Positions 21,725 to 31,932 of a stretch of DNA of 64,000 nucleotides are shown here, piece by piece. The position numbers were made by a program, and so were the translations under genes. The stretch comes from Prostheceraeus crozeri. Taxonomy: Eukaryota; Platyhelminthes; Polycladida; Euryleptidae. Where the stretch lies: assembly GCA_907163375.1 (NCBI GenBank), contig CAJQUW010003203.1:124001-188000 (forward strand). The letters are read 5' to 3'. The notes beneath the pieces are model-generated. The model saw nothing but the letters and a program-made list of their open reading frames with translations, made no database searches and was not told where the DNA came from. How positions within the stretch are numbered: position 1 is the first letter of the stretch; each line of letters opens with the position of its first letter.

Positions 21725-22189
21725 TAATTTGGTTCTTTCATATCATTTAACAGATTTGTGTCATTAAATTTTCCATCATTAAGACCGTTAATATTGACAT
21801 AATAAAATTTCATTTTCGTTTTCGCATTCAAACAAGTTTTATCATTTATGCCCTCACTAGCCTCTTCTTCCGATTCCATGTTAAACATAGCGCGTGGTGT
21901 TTGGAGTGTGATGAGTGTCTCTGTTTTCTGTTCTGTAGTTTGTGTGTAGTGGTCGTACTGGTGGTGGTGCGTTTGGTGAGTTGATTGGGTAGTAACGTGG
22001 GTAGTCTTCGGTGCCTCTTCTGAATCGTTCTTCATCTTGTCTTTGTTGAAGTTGTGGTTCATTTTCTCTTTTCTCTTGATGCTCATATCTTCGCTCGTTA
22101 TCATCTCTTCTTGGTTGGTATCATCTGTAGTTGTTTCATCTGTAGTAGTTGTAATTGTTGTTGTTGTCGCATCTTGGTCTTCTGAAATA

Positions 22190-22788
22190 ACATTGGGAGC
22201 TGTAGTGTCCATATCTTCCGCAGTAGTGGCAGTTCACATTCGGTCTTCTCCATGTTCGCTGGTAGTTTTCTTCTCTGTTGTCATTTCGTTGTTGTTGTTG
22301 CTGTTGCTGCTGTTGTTGTTCTTGTTTGATTTCAATCTTTTTAATCTTTTCACTGATGTCGTTTAGCTTTCTTAAGATGTCAGTCTGAATAACGTCATCT
22401 TCACTTTCATCGTCTGAGTCATCGTTGTTTTGATCTTCGCGTTGTCTTATTTTGCTGTTCAGGTGTTCGATTTCTTCGTATTGTTCAGTTAGCTCTCGCT
22501 CGCATTTTCTTATTTTTCGTCTAATTTCCTGATTTTCTCCCTGTCATCGTCCATTTGCAATTGATAGCTCTTTATTGTTGTTAAAAGATCCTCTCTCGTT
22601 TTCGCTTGTTTCTTCATTTCTTCTTCCATTTCTGATGTATTGTGCAGTGGGTTTGTTCTGTGTTGTTCTGTGATGTCTGTTATGTTCTGTAATTCGGAAG
22701 GAAATAACAATGAAATACAGCTTTTACAGATGAACTTTCTCTTGCTGCGTTTAAAATAATTTAAAATTTCATAGTCGGGTAAGTACAC
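22190..22788 (-). pseudogene. LINE-A ORF1 remnant
   Basis: Minus-strand frames encode a CKSC pair and a charged coiled-coil-like helix (22510-22788), a Gln-rich run (~22290-22325) and a zinc knuckle CHYCGRYGHYSSQC (22190-22231) with CX2CX4HX4C spacing. This is a Gag-like ORF1 of the kind found in several LINE clades. A Thr/His-rich segment follows before the endonuclease. Frames are broken. Confidence 0.7.
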
Positions 22789-22935
22789 ACATCGATGTGA
22801 TAAAATTTAGCATATTTGTCACAATTCAACTGCATCTCACCACTCTTGACTTCCTGTGCACACTGTTTGAACACTACTTGGAATGTTTCGACAATATTGA
22901 TGATGCAGATGATTCCATTTCTTTGCTGTAATCAA

Positions 22936-23021
22936 ATTGACAATGATTGAGAACTATTTAATATTCTGTAGCAATGACCGGCTCTCCTTGTATTTCGTCC
23001 GTTAGTTATGTATTGACTGGG
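22936..23021. repeat. Second copy of the 15147-15232 repeat
   Basis: About 86 bp with a handful of differences. The two copies lie in the same orientation on either side of LINE-A. Confidence 0.75.
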
Positions 23022-23039
23022 ATATGACTATTATATGCC

Positions 23040-23430
23040 TATGACGTAGACATCACAGACAACACATGTTTAGACCTCAGTACACAATTTGGACGTTAGT
23101 CGTCATTTAATAAATGCGCAGCTACTGCATCTATTAATAAATTTGAAGCTGCACCTATTTATAAGATGTCACCATCATCCACAAGAATGGATCGAGAGAA
23201 CAAACAGAAGATGCTCATATCTATGCTTCAGCCTAAGCTTAATAAAGCATGACAATTCTGATCTTGGCTACTTCTATGTGCTAATTCCTCTCTAGTAGTT
23301 TGCTTGAAACTATGTTTATTTGAAAATACAGCTGTACATTGAGTTCATTCTCATGACTAGCCTCAAAGAGGTGAAACCGGTCGGAAATCTAGATCTTAGT
23401 TTCTCCTGAGTTATGTATTATTATTTGACA
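23040..23430 (+). pseudogene. PLE-h 3' fragment
   Basis: Broken reading frame with INKFEAAPIYKMSPSSTRMD and MLQPKLNKA, the C-terminal end of a PLE GIY-YIG protein (compare PLE-c, ASKFEASPLFQMSPASTKID). The endonuclease core is missing. Its 3' region carries the hammerhead at 23348. Confidence 0.75.
23348..23387 (+). ncRNA. Hammerhead ribozyme candidate, PLE-h (A3-U8)
   Basis: Core ATGACTA, helix II GCCTC-AAA-GAGGT, GAAA, ACCGGT. Helix I (TTCTC/GGAAA) has one mismatch. Positions 3 and 8 are A and U. Confidence 0.6.
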
Positions 23431-23536
23431 ACCATTTTATCTTCATTTTTTTAAATATATATTATGTTTATTATTGAGTTATCTAGTTCTATGATTACTG
23501 AACTTCGATGTATTTTGATTTTGAATACATTCATTT

Positions 23537-23579
23537 AGCCCTTGATAAGCCTGCAAGCCAGGCAGAAACCGGTCGGGCT
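23537..23579 (+). ncRNA. Hammerhead ribozyme candidate (U3-A8)
   Basis: Helix I AGCCC/GGGCT, core TTGATAA, helix II GCCTG/CAGGC with a CAAGC loop, one extra A, GAAA, ACCGGT. It lies in a PLE 3' fragment (23440-23636) that ends in TA repeats; no coding sequence remains upstream of it. Confidence 0.75.
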
Positions 23580-23636
23580 CTATCTGAACATTTGTTGGTT
23601 TTTCCTTTTACTTTCTACGTGTGATTTAATTTCATT

Positions 23637-23659
23637 ATATATATATATATATATATATT
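23637..23659. repeat. (TA)n microsatellite
   Basis: TA run between two PLE pieces. Confidence 0.9.
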
Positions 23660-23706
23660 AATAATCATCCACTAGAAGTCTCACTTCAAAATGATATCGT
23701 TTATTA

Positions 23707-23744
23707 CGCCAATCGATTTCACCGACACTAGGCTTGTCAAGGCG
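23707..23744 (-). ncRNA. Hammerhead ribozyme candidate, PLE-j left end (U3-A8)
   Basis: Minus strand: helix I CGCC/GGCG, core TTGACAA, helix II GCCTA-GTG-TCGGT (imperfect), GAAA, palindromic ATCGAT. Confidence 0.65.
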
Positions 23745-23805
23745 ACTAAATGAAAAGTAAGGTGGGAATATTCACACGGATTTATATCGGAAACCAACAG
23801 ACACT

Positions 23806-24629
23806 ATGAATTACGTACCATTTGATTCAGCCCATCCCCGCCACATTTTGAAAAGCATCCCATACAGCCTAGCGAGACGAATCAGGATGATTGTATCAGA
23901 TGAAAACCAACGTCTATTGCGGTACAAAGAACTAAGGTCGCGATTATTACAACTGAAATATCCCTTCACATTAATTGACGATGCAATTACAAAAACTGAA
24001 ATGGACAGAAAAAATAAAAAGCTGAGAGTGATAATAAAATATTTCCATTTATACGAACATATAACAAGAATAATCCAGACATTTTTTCTAAAGTAATTAA
24101 ACCTATAGCGAACACTTTGAATCTTTTGATTCCCTTTAAGCGATGTACATTTAGACCAACATATCGCCAACCTCGATCAATTCTGGCATTGCTTTAAAAA
24201 AGCAATCGCAGAGCCATTTTTGGCATCTAACGATGTGGTGAGAAGCTATGCAAGTGCTACGATACCATCATGACGGGGAAATCTGTAGAGTTCAGATCTG
24301 TGACCCAAATAAGAACTTTTACAGTCCAGCACAATTTCAATTGCTTGTCATCAAACTTGATTTATAAATTACAGTGTTGTGCCTGTAACAAATGTTATGT
24401 GGGTCAGACTGAGGATACTTTGCACCATCGGATGACCGTTCATAGACAGCAGCAGATATCTGACAGCACCTGTACAGTCCTTAAAGTGAGCAAGCACATT
24501 TCTATGTGTGGAAAAGGATTTTCCGTTGCACCGTTCTATCAGTTGCCTCCAAACACCACTCGTCTAGATAGAGAGGCCAAAGAAACTATGTTCATAAAGA
24601 GATTTCAGTCTGAGTTAAACAGTATTTGA
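23806..24629 (+). pseudogene. PLE-j linker and GIY-YIG endonuclease
   Basis: MNYVPFDSAHPRHILKSIPY and LARRIRMIVSDE match the PLE-b linker (YVSFNSNHPKHIIKNIPY). A frame break near 24090 precedes the intact endonuclease at 24270-24629: LIYKLQCCACNKCYVGQTED, HRMTVHRQQ, KVSKHISMCGK. The RT is absent. Confidence 0.85.
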
Positions 24630-24654
24630 CTTTGAACTTAGTCATTCATTTAGT

Positions 24655-24693
24655 CGCCTTGAAAAGTCGAGTATAGGGTGAAATCGAATGGCG
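24655..24693 (+). ncRNA. Hammerhead ribozyme candidate, PLE-j right end (U3-A8)
   Basis: Helix I CGCC/GGCG, core TTGAAAA, weak helix II, GAAA, then ATCGAA (palindrome broken by one change compared with the left end). Confidence 0.55.
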
Positions 24694-24867
24694 TGATAAA
24701 CGATTTCATTCTGAAGTAAGACTTCTAGTAGATGATTATTTCATTTTATTTATGTATATATACGTCCGTATATATGTATATATGAGTTGAAAAAGCCCAT
24801 TTATTTTAATGTTTAAAAATAAAGGATAGAGCAAAAATTTACCAATCGAAAAATGTTCAACTTTTAA

Positions 24868-24911
24868 TATCGATGCATTTCGATGTCCTTCGAACAAACA
24901 TATTCACGATA
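24868..24911 (-). ncRNA. Hammerhead ribozyme candidate (G3-U8)
   Basis: Minus strand: helix I TATC/GATA, core GTGAATA, helix II TGTTT/GGACA with two G-U pairs, GAAA, palindromic ATGCAT. A 3-8 wobble rather than a Watson-Crick pair. Confidence 0.45.
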
Positions 24912-24979
24912 AAAAGGCAAACAGGATATGAAATTCAAAATCACTGAAAAGTCAGAAATGTATGAGAATTGAGATATAG

Positions 24980-24984
<5 letters not shown>

Positions 24985-25053
<69 letters not shown>
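24985..25053. repeat. (TA)n microsatellite
   Basis: Long TA run immediately before PLE-k. Tyr/Ile-repeat frames here are artefacts. Confidence 0.95.
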
Positions 25054-25054
<1 letters not shown>

Positions 25055-25084
25055 CAAAAAGAGCAAAAGGTTTGGAGATGTAGA

Positions 25085-25435
25085 TTAATAAAATGAATCT
25101 ACATTTCAACATAGAATGCACTACATTCAACATCAAGCGAAACATGAACTGCTGTGGTATATGTACTCCGTTGCATGGACTGTCAACAATATTGCATTGC
25201 ACAGACGGGGGACCAACTCAAGAATAGGATGACGGTCCATAGACATGACACCAAACATCTTGCTCAATGCCCACTACCAGTGAGTAGACATATAGCTATC
25301 TGTGCGAATGACTATCCCATCAAGTTCAAAGCTATGCCGATTTTCCAGCTTTCTTTGAATGCCACTAAGTACATCAGAGACAGTAAAGAAAGCTATTTTA
25401 TTTCCAAATTTAAACCTTTGTTGAACTCTTTATGA
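25085..25435 (+). pseudogene. PLE-k endonuclease remnant
   Basis: Starts inside the Cys-containing segment before the GIY-YIG motif. VVYVLRCMDCQQYCIAQTGD keeps the first half, but the second tyrosine-isoleucine-glycine is altered (YCIAQ instead of YVGQ), so a catalytic-core residue is lost. QLKNRMTVHR, PVSRHIAICAND and FISKFKPLLNSL follow. 5'-truncated next to the TA tract. Confidence 0.8.
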
Positions 25436-25493
25436 TTTCTATATGCTTTTTGGTAATTTTATCATTAGTTGTCATGTTACTTTGACTTCCTGT

Positions 25494-25538
25494 GTGCATG
25501 ATTAGATGTAAAAAAGAATACATCGAAACCGGTCGCAC
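25494..25538 (+). ncRNA. Hammerhead ribozyme candidate, PLE-k (A3-U8)
   Basis: Helix I GTGC/GCAC, core ATGATTA, helix II GATGT/ACATC (perfect), GAAA, ACCGGT. The clearest A3-U8 example. Confidence 0.75.
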
Positions 25539-25575
25539 TTTACAGGCATCTGACTTTTGGTTTTCAATTTTCATT

Positions 25576-25752
25576 TTATACATAAATATATATATATTTA
25601 TTTATTCATTTATCGAATTTCAACAGATATAACCACCACGAGGCATGTTTCGGCCTGTTGGGTCTCATCAGTCGTGGGTTGGTTTGAACCATCGACATTG
25701 GAGTTAGAGGACGTGCAAGAATACATTCTAACCACAAGGCCACCGGACTAAC
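25576..25752 (-). mobile_element. tRNA-derived SINE with hammerhead (SINE-1)
   Basis: Minus strand from 25752: a tRNA-like head with an A-box-like TGTGGTTAGAATG and a B-box-like GATGGTTCAAACC about 45 nt later, then the hammerhead, then a tail ending in TA/TTTA repeats. Head to head with SINE-2 across CCACCGGACTAACCACCGG. Confidence 0.75.
25636..25677 (-). ncRNA. Hammerhead ribozyme in SINE-1 (canonical C3-G8)
   Basis: Minus strand: helix I CCACGA/TCGTGG, core CTGATGA, helix II GACC-CAACA-GGCC, GAAA, then ACATGC (one change from the palindrome ACATGT seen in SINE-2). Helix I and the core fit the classical consensus. Confidence 0.8.
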
Positions 25753-25775
25753 CACCGGTGGCCTTGTGGTTAGAG

Positions 25776-27209
25776 CAGAGATGGAAACTGGCCGAGATTT
25801 TCGGGCCAGTCCAGTCCGGCGCCCGGCAACTTCCAGGCACAGGCAAGCAACAGGCCGGCAACTGACCGGCAACAGTCCAACCTCACAACAATCCAACTTC
25901 AGGCCAGTTTCGCACCATTAACAAGTCACTAAAATGCTGGTGAGGTTAATATTTAGCCTTTCAAAATTATTCAAAATCAAAGTAGGCCTACAAGATCCAA
26001 GATTATTTTCGCCTTGGGCCTGCGGACAAATCTTCTACGCAGAATAATATTTTTCACATATAGGCTTAACATACAAATCGCGTTCCTGGGATGAGAAGGC
26101 AGAAATAATGTTTATAATAAACTCTTTGCACAAATGCGTTTCACTGATAAGATTAGAGAGAATAAATCTGAGCCTGATTATTGATTATCCGAAAAATTGA
26201 TGTGATAAGTACACGGTACGGTTAGCCAAATTTACCATAACGATAATTGCAAGGCAATCTTGAACACCCATTTATTGAAATTTTGCTGAAAAGTTTTTAT
26301 TAATCTTAGACAGGGATTATCTACGAGAAATCCATTTCTTAGACAAAAAAAAGTTGGAGAACGCTACTATGTATTTTTTCCAAACTTCGGTAGTGATAAT
26401 ATTCTGAAGCATCTTTCTTTGTCGAGAATATAGGCTATTTGAGCAAGGTAGTATGATATAGGCACCCATTTCCTGCATACGTCAATTTATGATTACAGTT
26501 ATCGTTGAGCAATATGTCATCAAGGTGAATACATAACGATACCCTACAAATTGTACTGAATAACTCTGTAAAATTATCATAGTAAATATATTTACTTCTT
26601 CTATACGAAATCGTTGTCGTTCTTTTTACTACCCCTACCGATAATTGATTGCACATAACAAATATCGTGTATGATTTCCCGCTTGATATTTACGAAATAT
26701 CAGTTTCATTGATTGAAAACGGATGTAGGCTGCGTTTTCCACAAGATTTTTTTTGAAAACCATTCACGCACCAATTATTGTTAGCTGAAAATCAAAAGTC
26801 GCTTGGGTAAAAAAATGCAGTCTTAATTAAATGCACACCATGATCTGTAATAATCCGGATCTCAATGAATAATACAGGTAGTCAATAAGAGGGAAGAGAG
26901 AAGATGTTTCTTTTCGGAAGTCTTAATCATACCAGTCCGATTAAACGAAGCTTGACGGTGGGTATTTTCAAAATTAACATGAATGAAATTGTTAGCTAAA
27001 ATCATTTCCAATATGCTGAAAGATGTAGACTAATGAATCAAACAATAGTAAAATTAAATTGACTTAACTGAGTGATCAAAAGACGTTCCTCAAAATAAGA
27101 AATCTCTTGGTTGGTGATAAATTTGCTGATTGCCTAAAAAAGTAAAAGCCGGCCTCTGCCGGTCTGAAACACAGGCCGGTCCGGCGGCCGGGGCCGGTTT
27201 CCATCTCTG
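25776..27209. mobile_element. hAT-like non-autonomous element (hAT-B)
   Basis: Termini CAGAGATGGAAACTGGCC and the inverse GGCCGGTTTCCATCTCTG, matching the CAGNGRTGG start common in hAT elements. GC-rich subterminal GGCCGG repeats lie at both ends. The 8-bp flanks (GGTTAGAG and GTAGAGTG) share TAGAG only, so the target duplication is imperfect. The AT-rich interior has no transposase frame. Confidence 0.7.
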
Positions 27210-27263
27210 GTAGAGTGCATGCTTTCACGTCCTCTAGCTCCAACGTCGCTGGTTCAAACCTAC

Positions 27264-27305
27264 CCACGACTGATGGGGCCCAACAGGCCGAAACATGTCT
27301 CGTGG
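27264..27305 (+). ncRNA. Hammerhead ribozyme in SINE-2
   Basis: Helix I CCACGA/TCGTGG, core CTGATGG (A9 changed to G), helix II GGCC-CAACA-GGCC (perfect), GAAA, palindromic ACATGT, cleavage-site C. The A9 change may reduce activity. Confidence 0.75.
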
Positions 27306-27359
27306 TGGTTACATCTCTTGAGATTTGATACATTTATTTATTGCCAGGTTACTTGTCTT

Positions 27360-27362
<3 letters not shown>

Positions 27363-27401
<39 letters not shown>
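27363..27401. repeat. (TA)n microsatellite
   Basis: TA run joining the 3' end of SINE-2 and the outer end of PLE-l. Confidence 0.95.
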
Positions 27402-27403
<2 letters not shown>

Positions 27404-27534
27404 CAAAGAGGTTGTCATTCTGTAATTTATTGCATTTTTGAAGGGACTTTTCTGTTTTTCTATGAATTTCTTTTCCTTCAGTTGTTAAATGATTCAATGC
27501 AATTTTGGAATACCATTTTATTAAAAAATATAGG

Positions 27535-27572
27535 CTCAACGTTTCGGACAGTACACTGACCATTCTCAAGAG
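27535..27572 (-). ncRNA. Hammerhead ribozyme candidate, PLE-l inverted copy (U3-A8)
   Basis: Minus strand: short helix I CTC/GAG, core TTGAGAA, helix II GGTCAG-TGTA-CTGTCC with one mismatch, GAAA, palindromic ACGT followed by T. Confidence 0.65.
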
Positions 27573-27723
27573 ATAAAAATTGTGAAGGCAATTACATGTC
27601 AGAAATTCTATATTCAAAAAGAGAGATGACATCTGAAAAACTATGAAGTGATACAAATAGAGAAATAGCATCATACTATGAATCCTGCAAGTAGAATTGA
27701 GCTTTATCATAGAAAGTTGGAGA

Positions 27724-28155
27724 CTAAATAACATTCAGATTTCCATGGGTGAGGCCCATGTCACGCTTATTTAGAAAGGGGGATTTTTCTTTTATTGTGA
27801 TGGATTCGGCTATTTGGAGCATATTTTTGTCGGGGCATTTGAATATGATCTTCATGGCAGAATACAGATTTCTTGGCTTTCCGTCGCGAACTTCAAGGAA
27901 ATGAGTTTTGATTGACCCGTTGTTTTCATGTTGCTTAGATCGTGTTTTCAGTTGATTTGTTGTACAACCTATGTATTGAATATTGTTACAAATATCCTCG
28001 TCACATGAAAATTGGTATACAACATGATCGTCTGATGTCAGCTTGTTTAAATTTGTTTTGATTGCATTTCCTAATTTCTTGTTCTTGTAAAAAACGCGTA
28101 CTTTGATTTTTGTTTCAGGGGAAGACGTTACACTGTCATTGACAATCTTCATCAA
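27724..28155 (-). CDS. PLE-l GIY-YIG endonuclease, inverted copy
   Basis: 143 codons, open. VVYQFSCDEDICNNIQYIGC is a GIY-YIG motif with a longer spacer than in PLE-b, then TTNQLKTRSKQH with the conserved Arg, and LQIAESITIKEKSPFLNKRD near the end. It lacks RT. The plus-strand copy encodes the same protein nearly residue for residue where they overlap. Confidence 0.85.
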   Translation of the reverse strand: MMKIVNDSVTSSPETKIKVRVFYKNKKLGNAIKTNLNKLTSDDHVVYQFSCDEDICNNIQYIGCTTNQLKTRSKQHENNGSIKTHFLEVRDGKPRNLYSAMKIIFKCPDKNMLQIAESITIKEKSPFLNKRDMGLTHGNLNVI

Positions 28156-28324
28156 TCTTCTTTCTTCTACAGTAGAGTAAGAAGTTAATTATCCTTGAAA
28201 ATAGAAAATAATGTTGATTGGTTTTTCTTTTCTTTCTTCATTTCTCTTCAGATAATTTTCAACATGATATTCAGGTATTTATCAATCAAAACATTGGGTA
28301 ATGATTGATTATGTGTGATGATGA

Positions 28325-29187
28325 TGTCCATGGGTTCGCCTTTAGGTCCTCTTTATGCCAATTTCTATATGTCGCATATTGAAACTAATGTGATGAATAA
28401 CCTTCCTGATGTTGACAAACGAGTGTGCTATTACCGACACGTAGATTTTTTCATTCTAAGAACAAAAGAATAACTGAAGAAGATTTTGCAAAAATTTGAA
28501 TTGGAATCGGTCTTAAAATTCACCTCAGAAGAAGAAAAGAAGAAATCATTGCCTTCTTTTGGATGCTTATGTCACAAGAACAGACTCGCTACCTTTCTCG
28601 GTATATCGCAAACCAATCTCTGATGGGTCATGCCTTGACTTTAACTCGTTTTCTGCTTCCAATTATAAAACTTCTGTGATCAAAAGTTATCTTCACAGAG
28701 CACTTGCTATTTATTCTTCTTGGTCAGCTTTCGACAATGAAATATTCAAAATTAAGCAAATTTTGACAAACAATCATTACCCAATGTTTTGATTGATAAA
28801 TACCTGAATATCATGTTGAAAATTATCTGAAGAGAAATGAAGAAAGAAAAGAAAAACCAATCAACATTATTTTCTATTTTCAAGGATAATTAACTTCTTA
28901 CTCTACTGTAGAAGAAAGAAGATTGATGAAGATTGTCAATGACAGTGTAACGTCTTCCCCTGAAACAAAAATCAAAGTACGCGTTTTTTACAAGAACAAG
29001 AAATTAGGAAATGCAATCAAAACAAATTTAGACAAGCTGACATCAGACGATCATGTTGTATACCAATTTTCATGTGACGAGGATATTTGTAACAATATTC
29101 AATACATAGGTTGTACAACAAATCAACTGAAAACACGATCTAAGCAACATGAAAACAACGGGTCAATCAAAACTCATTTCCTTGAAG
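28325..29187 (+). pseudogene. PLE-l RT palm and endonuclease, cut by LINE-B
   Basis: Begins inside the RT with MSMGSPLGPLYANFYM. The catalytic motif reads YYRHVDDFFIL, with stops soon after (28470). DAYVTRTDSLPFSVYRKP and the linker follow in another frame, then the GIY-YIG part at 28923 onwards up to KTHFLEV, where LINE-B interrupts it. The 153-bp continuation lies at 33437-33589. Confidence 0.85.
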
Positions 29188-29332
29188 TAGTAGTAGTAGT
29201 AGTAGTATGTGTTTATTCATTTGAAATGGAAATCATGCATTGCAGATACACATATGAAAAATACAGAGCTTGTACAGTATACAGAAGACATGCACAGTAG
29301 CTGTAGGAAATACATTAGTTAGCATATTTCTG

Positions 29333-31917
29333 CTAGGTTATGCAAAATAGAGCATCTGGGAATAAATGACAATTGGCGTTGTTGGGTTCTTGAAAAGGGG
29401 ATAGAGACAGCGAGGGAATGTCGGGACTTGAAAGTTTGGGGGGCATGATTTTATGCAATAAATGTTTTGGTTCTAACATTTTTCTGAAAACTGTTAGGGC
29501 AGATCTTTCCCTTCTTAGGGATAGGGGGGTAAAGCTATCACAGCTGCACTTTGATCCGCAAATAATTTTGTGAGAACGTCGCCGAACCTTTTCCAATTTT
29601 TCAACATTAAGCTGGTTCAGTCCAACGAGGAGGGCAGCATTGTATTCCAGCGTTGAAAGGACAGTAGCAATATAAATCTGAATGAGTTGGGACACAGAAA
29701 GGCATTGTTTTAATCGCTTTATGACATAAAGACGCTGGTTGGCACGTTTGCATAAATTGTCTACAAAAGTATTCCAAGATAGATTTGAGTCATAAATGAC
29801 TCCAAGAATCTTTATGCTATTTACAAAATGAATATCACGAGGCACTAAAGAATTCTGACTTTTAGCGATAAACATGCATTGGGTTTTTTCACAATTTAGT
29901 ACTAGTCCATGTGAGTTACACCAGTCTTTTAAATGATTGATTTCGTCTCGAATTTGGAGTTCGATATCAATTGAACGGAAGGCAGGTAGAACAATCACAA
30001 TGTCGTCAGCATATTTAGAAGTCAAGGCATGTGGGTGTAGAGCTTTGAATGATCTCATATGGGTGCAGAAAAGAAAGGGAGAAAGTTTTCCTCCTTGCAG
30101 AATACCTGAAGTAACTGAGGTGGTAGAGCTCGTACAATGTCCTAGCTTCACATATTGATGACGGTTCACGAGAAGATCACTGCACCACAAAATAAAATCC
30201 TTGGGAAGATCAGCCTCGATTAAGGAGCTGATAAGACTCCCATGATTAAGACGGTCAAATGCTTTGGACATGTCGAATGAAAGTAAAGCGACACCAGTAC
30301 AATACAACTCGTCCAATGATAATGTTGTGAAGTCGTGAATGCGGATGTTTGCGTGAAGCGTTGAGTAAGACGGTCTAAAACCAAATTGGTCGGTACCGTA
30401 TGCGTCAGTGAGAGATGGCTTGATCGAATCAATTACATATTGTTCGAGGACTTTTGAGAATGCAGGTAAGACCGATATAGGCCGGAAGTCATTATGTTTC
30501 TTTTTGGGGATTGGATTTACTCTAGCAATTTTCCAGGCATCGGGCACTGTCTTGGATTCGAAGGATAGGGCGATAAGATGGGTGAGCGGAGAAGCTAAGA
30601 CATCGCAGGCAGCTTTTACTAGGAATGGCGGGATGTCATCACTACCGGAGGACTGGTTTGCTTTCAATTTTTGGAGTGAGGCATAGGTTCTTTCAACAGA
30701 GATATCAGTTTTCCATTCCTTTGCTTCAGCCTTTTCTTCAACTCCTCGCAAAATATCAGGCCAGTTAGGAGGAGGGGAGAAGTTCGATGCAAAACTAGCA
30801 TTGATAGTCTCTGCTGCATCATTTGAAATTGAAAGACTATTTGATTTGATATTATTCGTTGCACTGAGTACTTTCCATAATCCATTTGGTTTACCGTTTA
30901 GGCTTTCAATCCATTTCCTTTTTGCGCACTTCATTTCGCTTGTGACTTTCTCTTTATAGTGATAATACAAATCAAAAATGCCTTTCCTGTAGGCATCATA
31001 GCGGAGGTTTATCATCATTTTCAATCTAGGTGTGATCCATGGTTTCTCTCGACCGGACATTCTTACAGTTTGTTGTGGGATGTTTTCCATAGCATTGCGC
31101 AAAATGCTGTAAAAAATATTACATTTTTCTTTGAAGGGAACATCCATTCCATAGAATCTTTGCCAAGGAAAGGCATCTAATGAATGACAAAATTTGGCAA
31201 CATGACTATCACGAAAATCATAGACTATAGCAAAATAAAACTTTTCCTTAGCTTTCTGCATGACATTATTGCAAGGTCTCAACGTAACAGTACCGTGATC
31301 AGAACCTCCAATTGGGGGTCCTACTTTGATAGGGGAGTTGAGACATACAGGACATGCTTTACAATAGTAGGATGAAAGGACAGAGTCAGACAGTTTATCA
31401 AGAATATTACCTTTCCGTGTAGGACAGTTGACTACTTGCTTAAGATTCAAACTTCCCTCAATACAGTTTGTAGGGAATCTATTTAGGTCTCCAACAATCA
31501 TGAGTTCAAAAGATGACAATGAATCGCAAACATAGATGATAAAATCATTCACTTGCTGATAATTGGAGCTATTCAAATCGGAGGAATGTATATGACCAGT
31601 AAAGCAATACTTATTGAATTTAACTTTATACAAAGACATTCAATAAAATCCAGATTATCAACTAAAGGTTCAACAGTATGAGGAATGTTGTTTCGTACGT
31701 AAGCACAAACGCCACCGCCTCTTCTGCCATCATGTCTGTCTTGTCTATGAAGACTGTATCCTGGAATTATTAGCTCGTCATCAGAAATATTTTCATGTAA
31801 CCAGGTTTCACAGAGGGCAATAACATCGGGTACTCTAGCGGAAGAAATTACACACAATTCGTCGTGCTTTGGACGTAGGGATTGTATGTTGGATAAAAGG
31901 ATATAGGGGGGGTACAC
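29333..31917 (-). pseudogene. LINE-B ORF2, one frameshift near 31600
   Basis: The first segment (31917-31573) carries LLSNIQSLRPKHDEL, IALCETWL and RRGGGVCAYV from the endonuclease. The second (31639-29333, 768 codons) continues with ELMIVGDLNRFPTN and GGSDHGTVTL, then the RT: KKKHNDFRPISVLPAFSK, SFDMSKAFDRLNH, SGILQGGKLSPFLF and the catalytic KYADDIVIV. The two frames overlap by 67 nt. A single repair-sized indel separates it from an intact ORF. Confidence 0.9.
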
Positions 31918-31932
31918 AACATGAAAAACAAT

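Larger units (their letters stand above)
17085..22110 (-). pseudogene. LINE-A ORF2 (endonuclease, RT, C-terminal Cys/His motif)
   Basis: Read downward from 22110: MKFYYVNINGLNDGKF (endonuclease start), then mariner-2, then FTETHLKCSM (catalytic Glu region, ~20300), NIIMIGDLNGR (~19960) and LYSDHSPLTFEI (~19680). The RT follows: SSGPDGFVYEMLKEN (~18950), FADLSKAFDSIPNKL (~18580), ACLTYTDDVLLLSE (catalytic Asp pair, ~18270). CETCSSQKVETMYHFFVECP lies at ~17280. Domain order is complete but the frame is broken many times. Confidence 0.8.
17085..22790 (-). mobile_element. LINE-A, APE-type non-LTR retrotransposon (decayed)
   Basis: On the minus strand: ORF1 with coiled coil, polyglutamine and a CCHC knuckle; ORF2 with AP endonuclease, RT and a C-terminal Cys/His motif. 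Many frameshifts and stops. The endonuclease is split by mariner-2. The clade is not assigned; the C-terminal CX2C...HX4C motif occurs in several APE clades. Confidence 0.8.
23660..24745 (+). mobile_element. PLE-j with inverted termini, 5'-truncated
   Basis: About 95 bp at the left end (starting AATAATCATCCACTAGAAGT) recur inverted at the right end (ending AGTAGATGATTATTTC). Each terminus carries a hammerhead pointing outward. The coding region between them starts inside the post-RT linker. Confidence 0.85.
25757..27362 (+). mobile_element. tRNA-derived SINE with hammerhead (SINE-2), split by a hAT-like element
   Basis: The head GGCCTTGTGGTTAGAG is cut at 25775 and resumes at 27210 with GTAGAGTGCATGCTTTC, B-box-like CTGGTTCAAACC, the hammerhead, and a tail GAGATTTGATACATTTATTT leading into (TA)n. 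Without the inserted element the SINE is about 170 bp. Pol III transcription is expected from the A and B boxes; this is inference. Confidence 0.75.
27402..28313 (-). mobile_element. PLE-l inverted 5'-truncated copy
   Basis: On the minus strand it contains the end of the linker, the endonuclease and the 3' region with hammerhead. Near 28313 it meets the plus-strand copy head to head; the two share about 420 bp of inverted near-identity (about 27890-28310 against 28770-29190). Confidence 0.85.

Noticed and set aside
22037..22366. 109-codon Val/Ser/Leu-rich plus-strand frame resembling membrane segments
   Set aside because: It is the antisense of the Thr/Gln-rich LINE-A ORF1/ORF2 region; low complexity explains the hydrophobic run.
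26000..27060. A host gene inside hAT-B
   Set aside because: Only short frames without motifs; the sequence is AT-rich filler between the terminal repeats.
27195..27260. A functional tRNA gene at the SINE head
   Set aside because: A- and B-box-like segments are present but no complete cloverleaf or acceptor stem can be drawn, and the copy is interrupted by a transposon.
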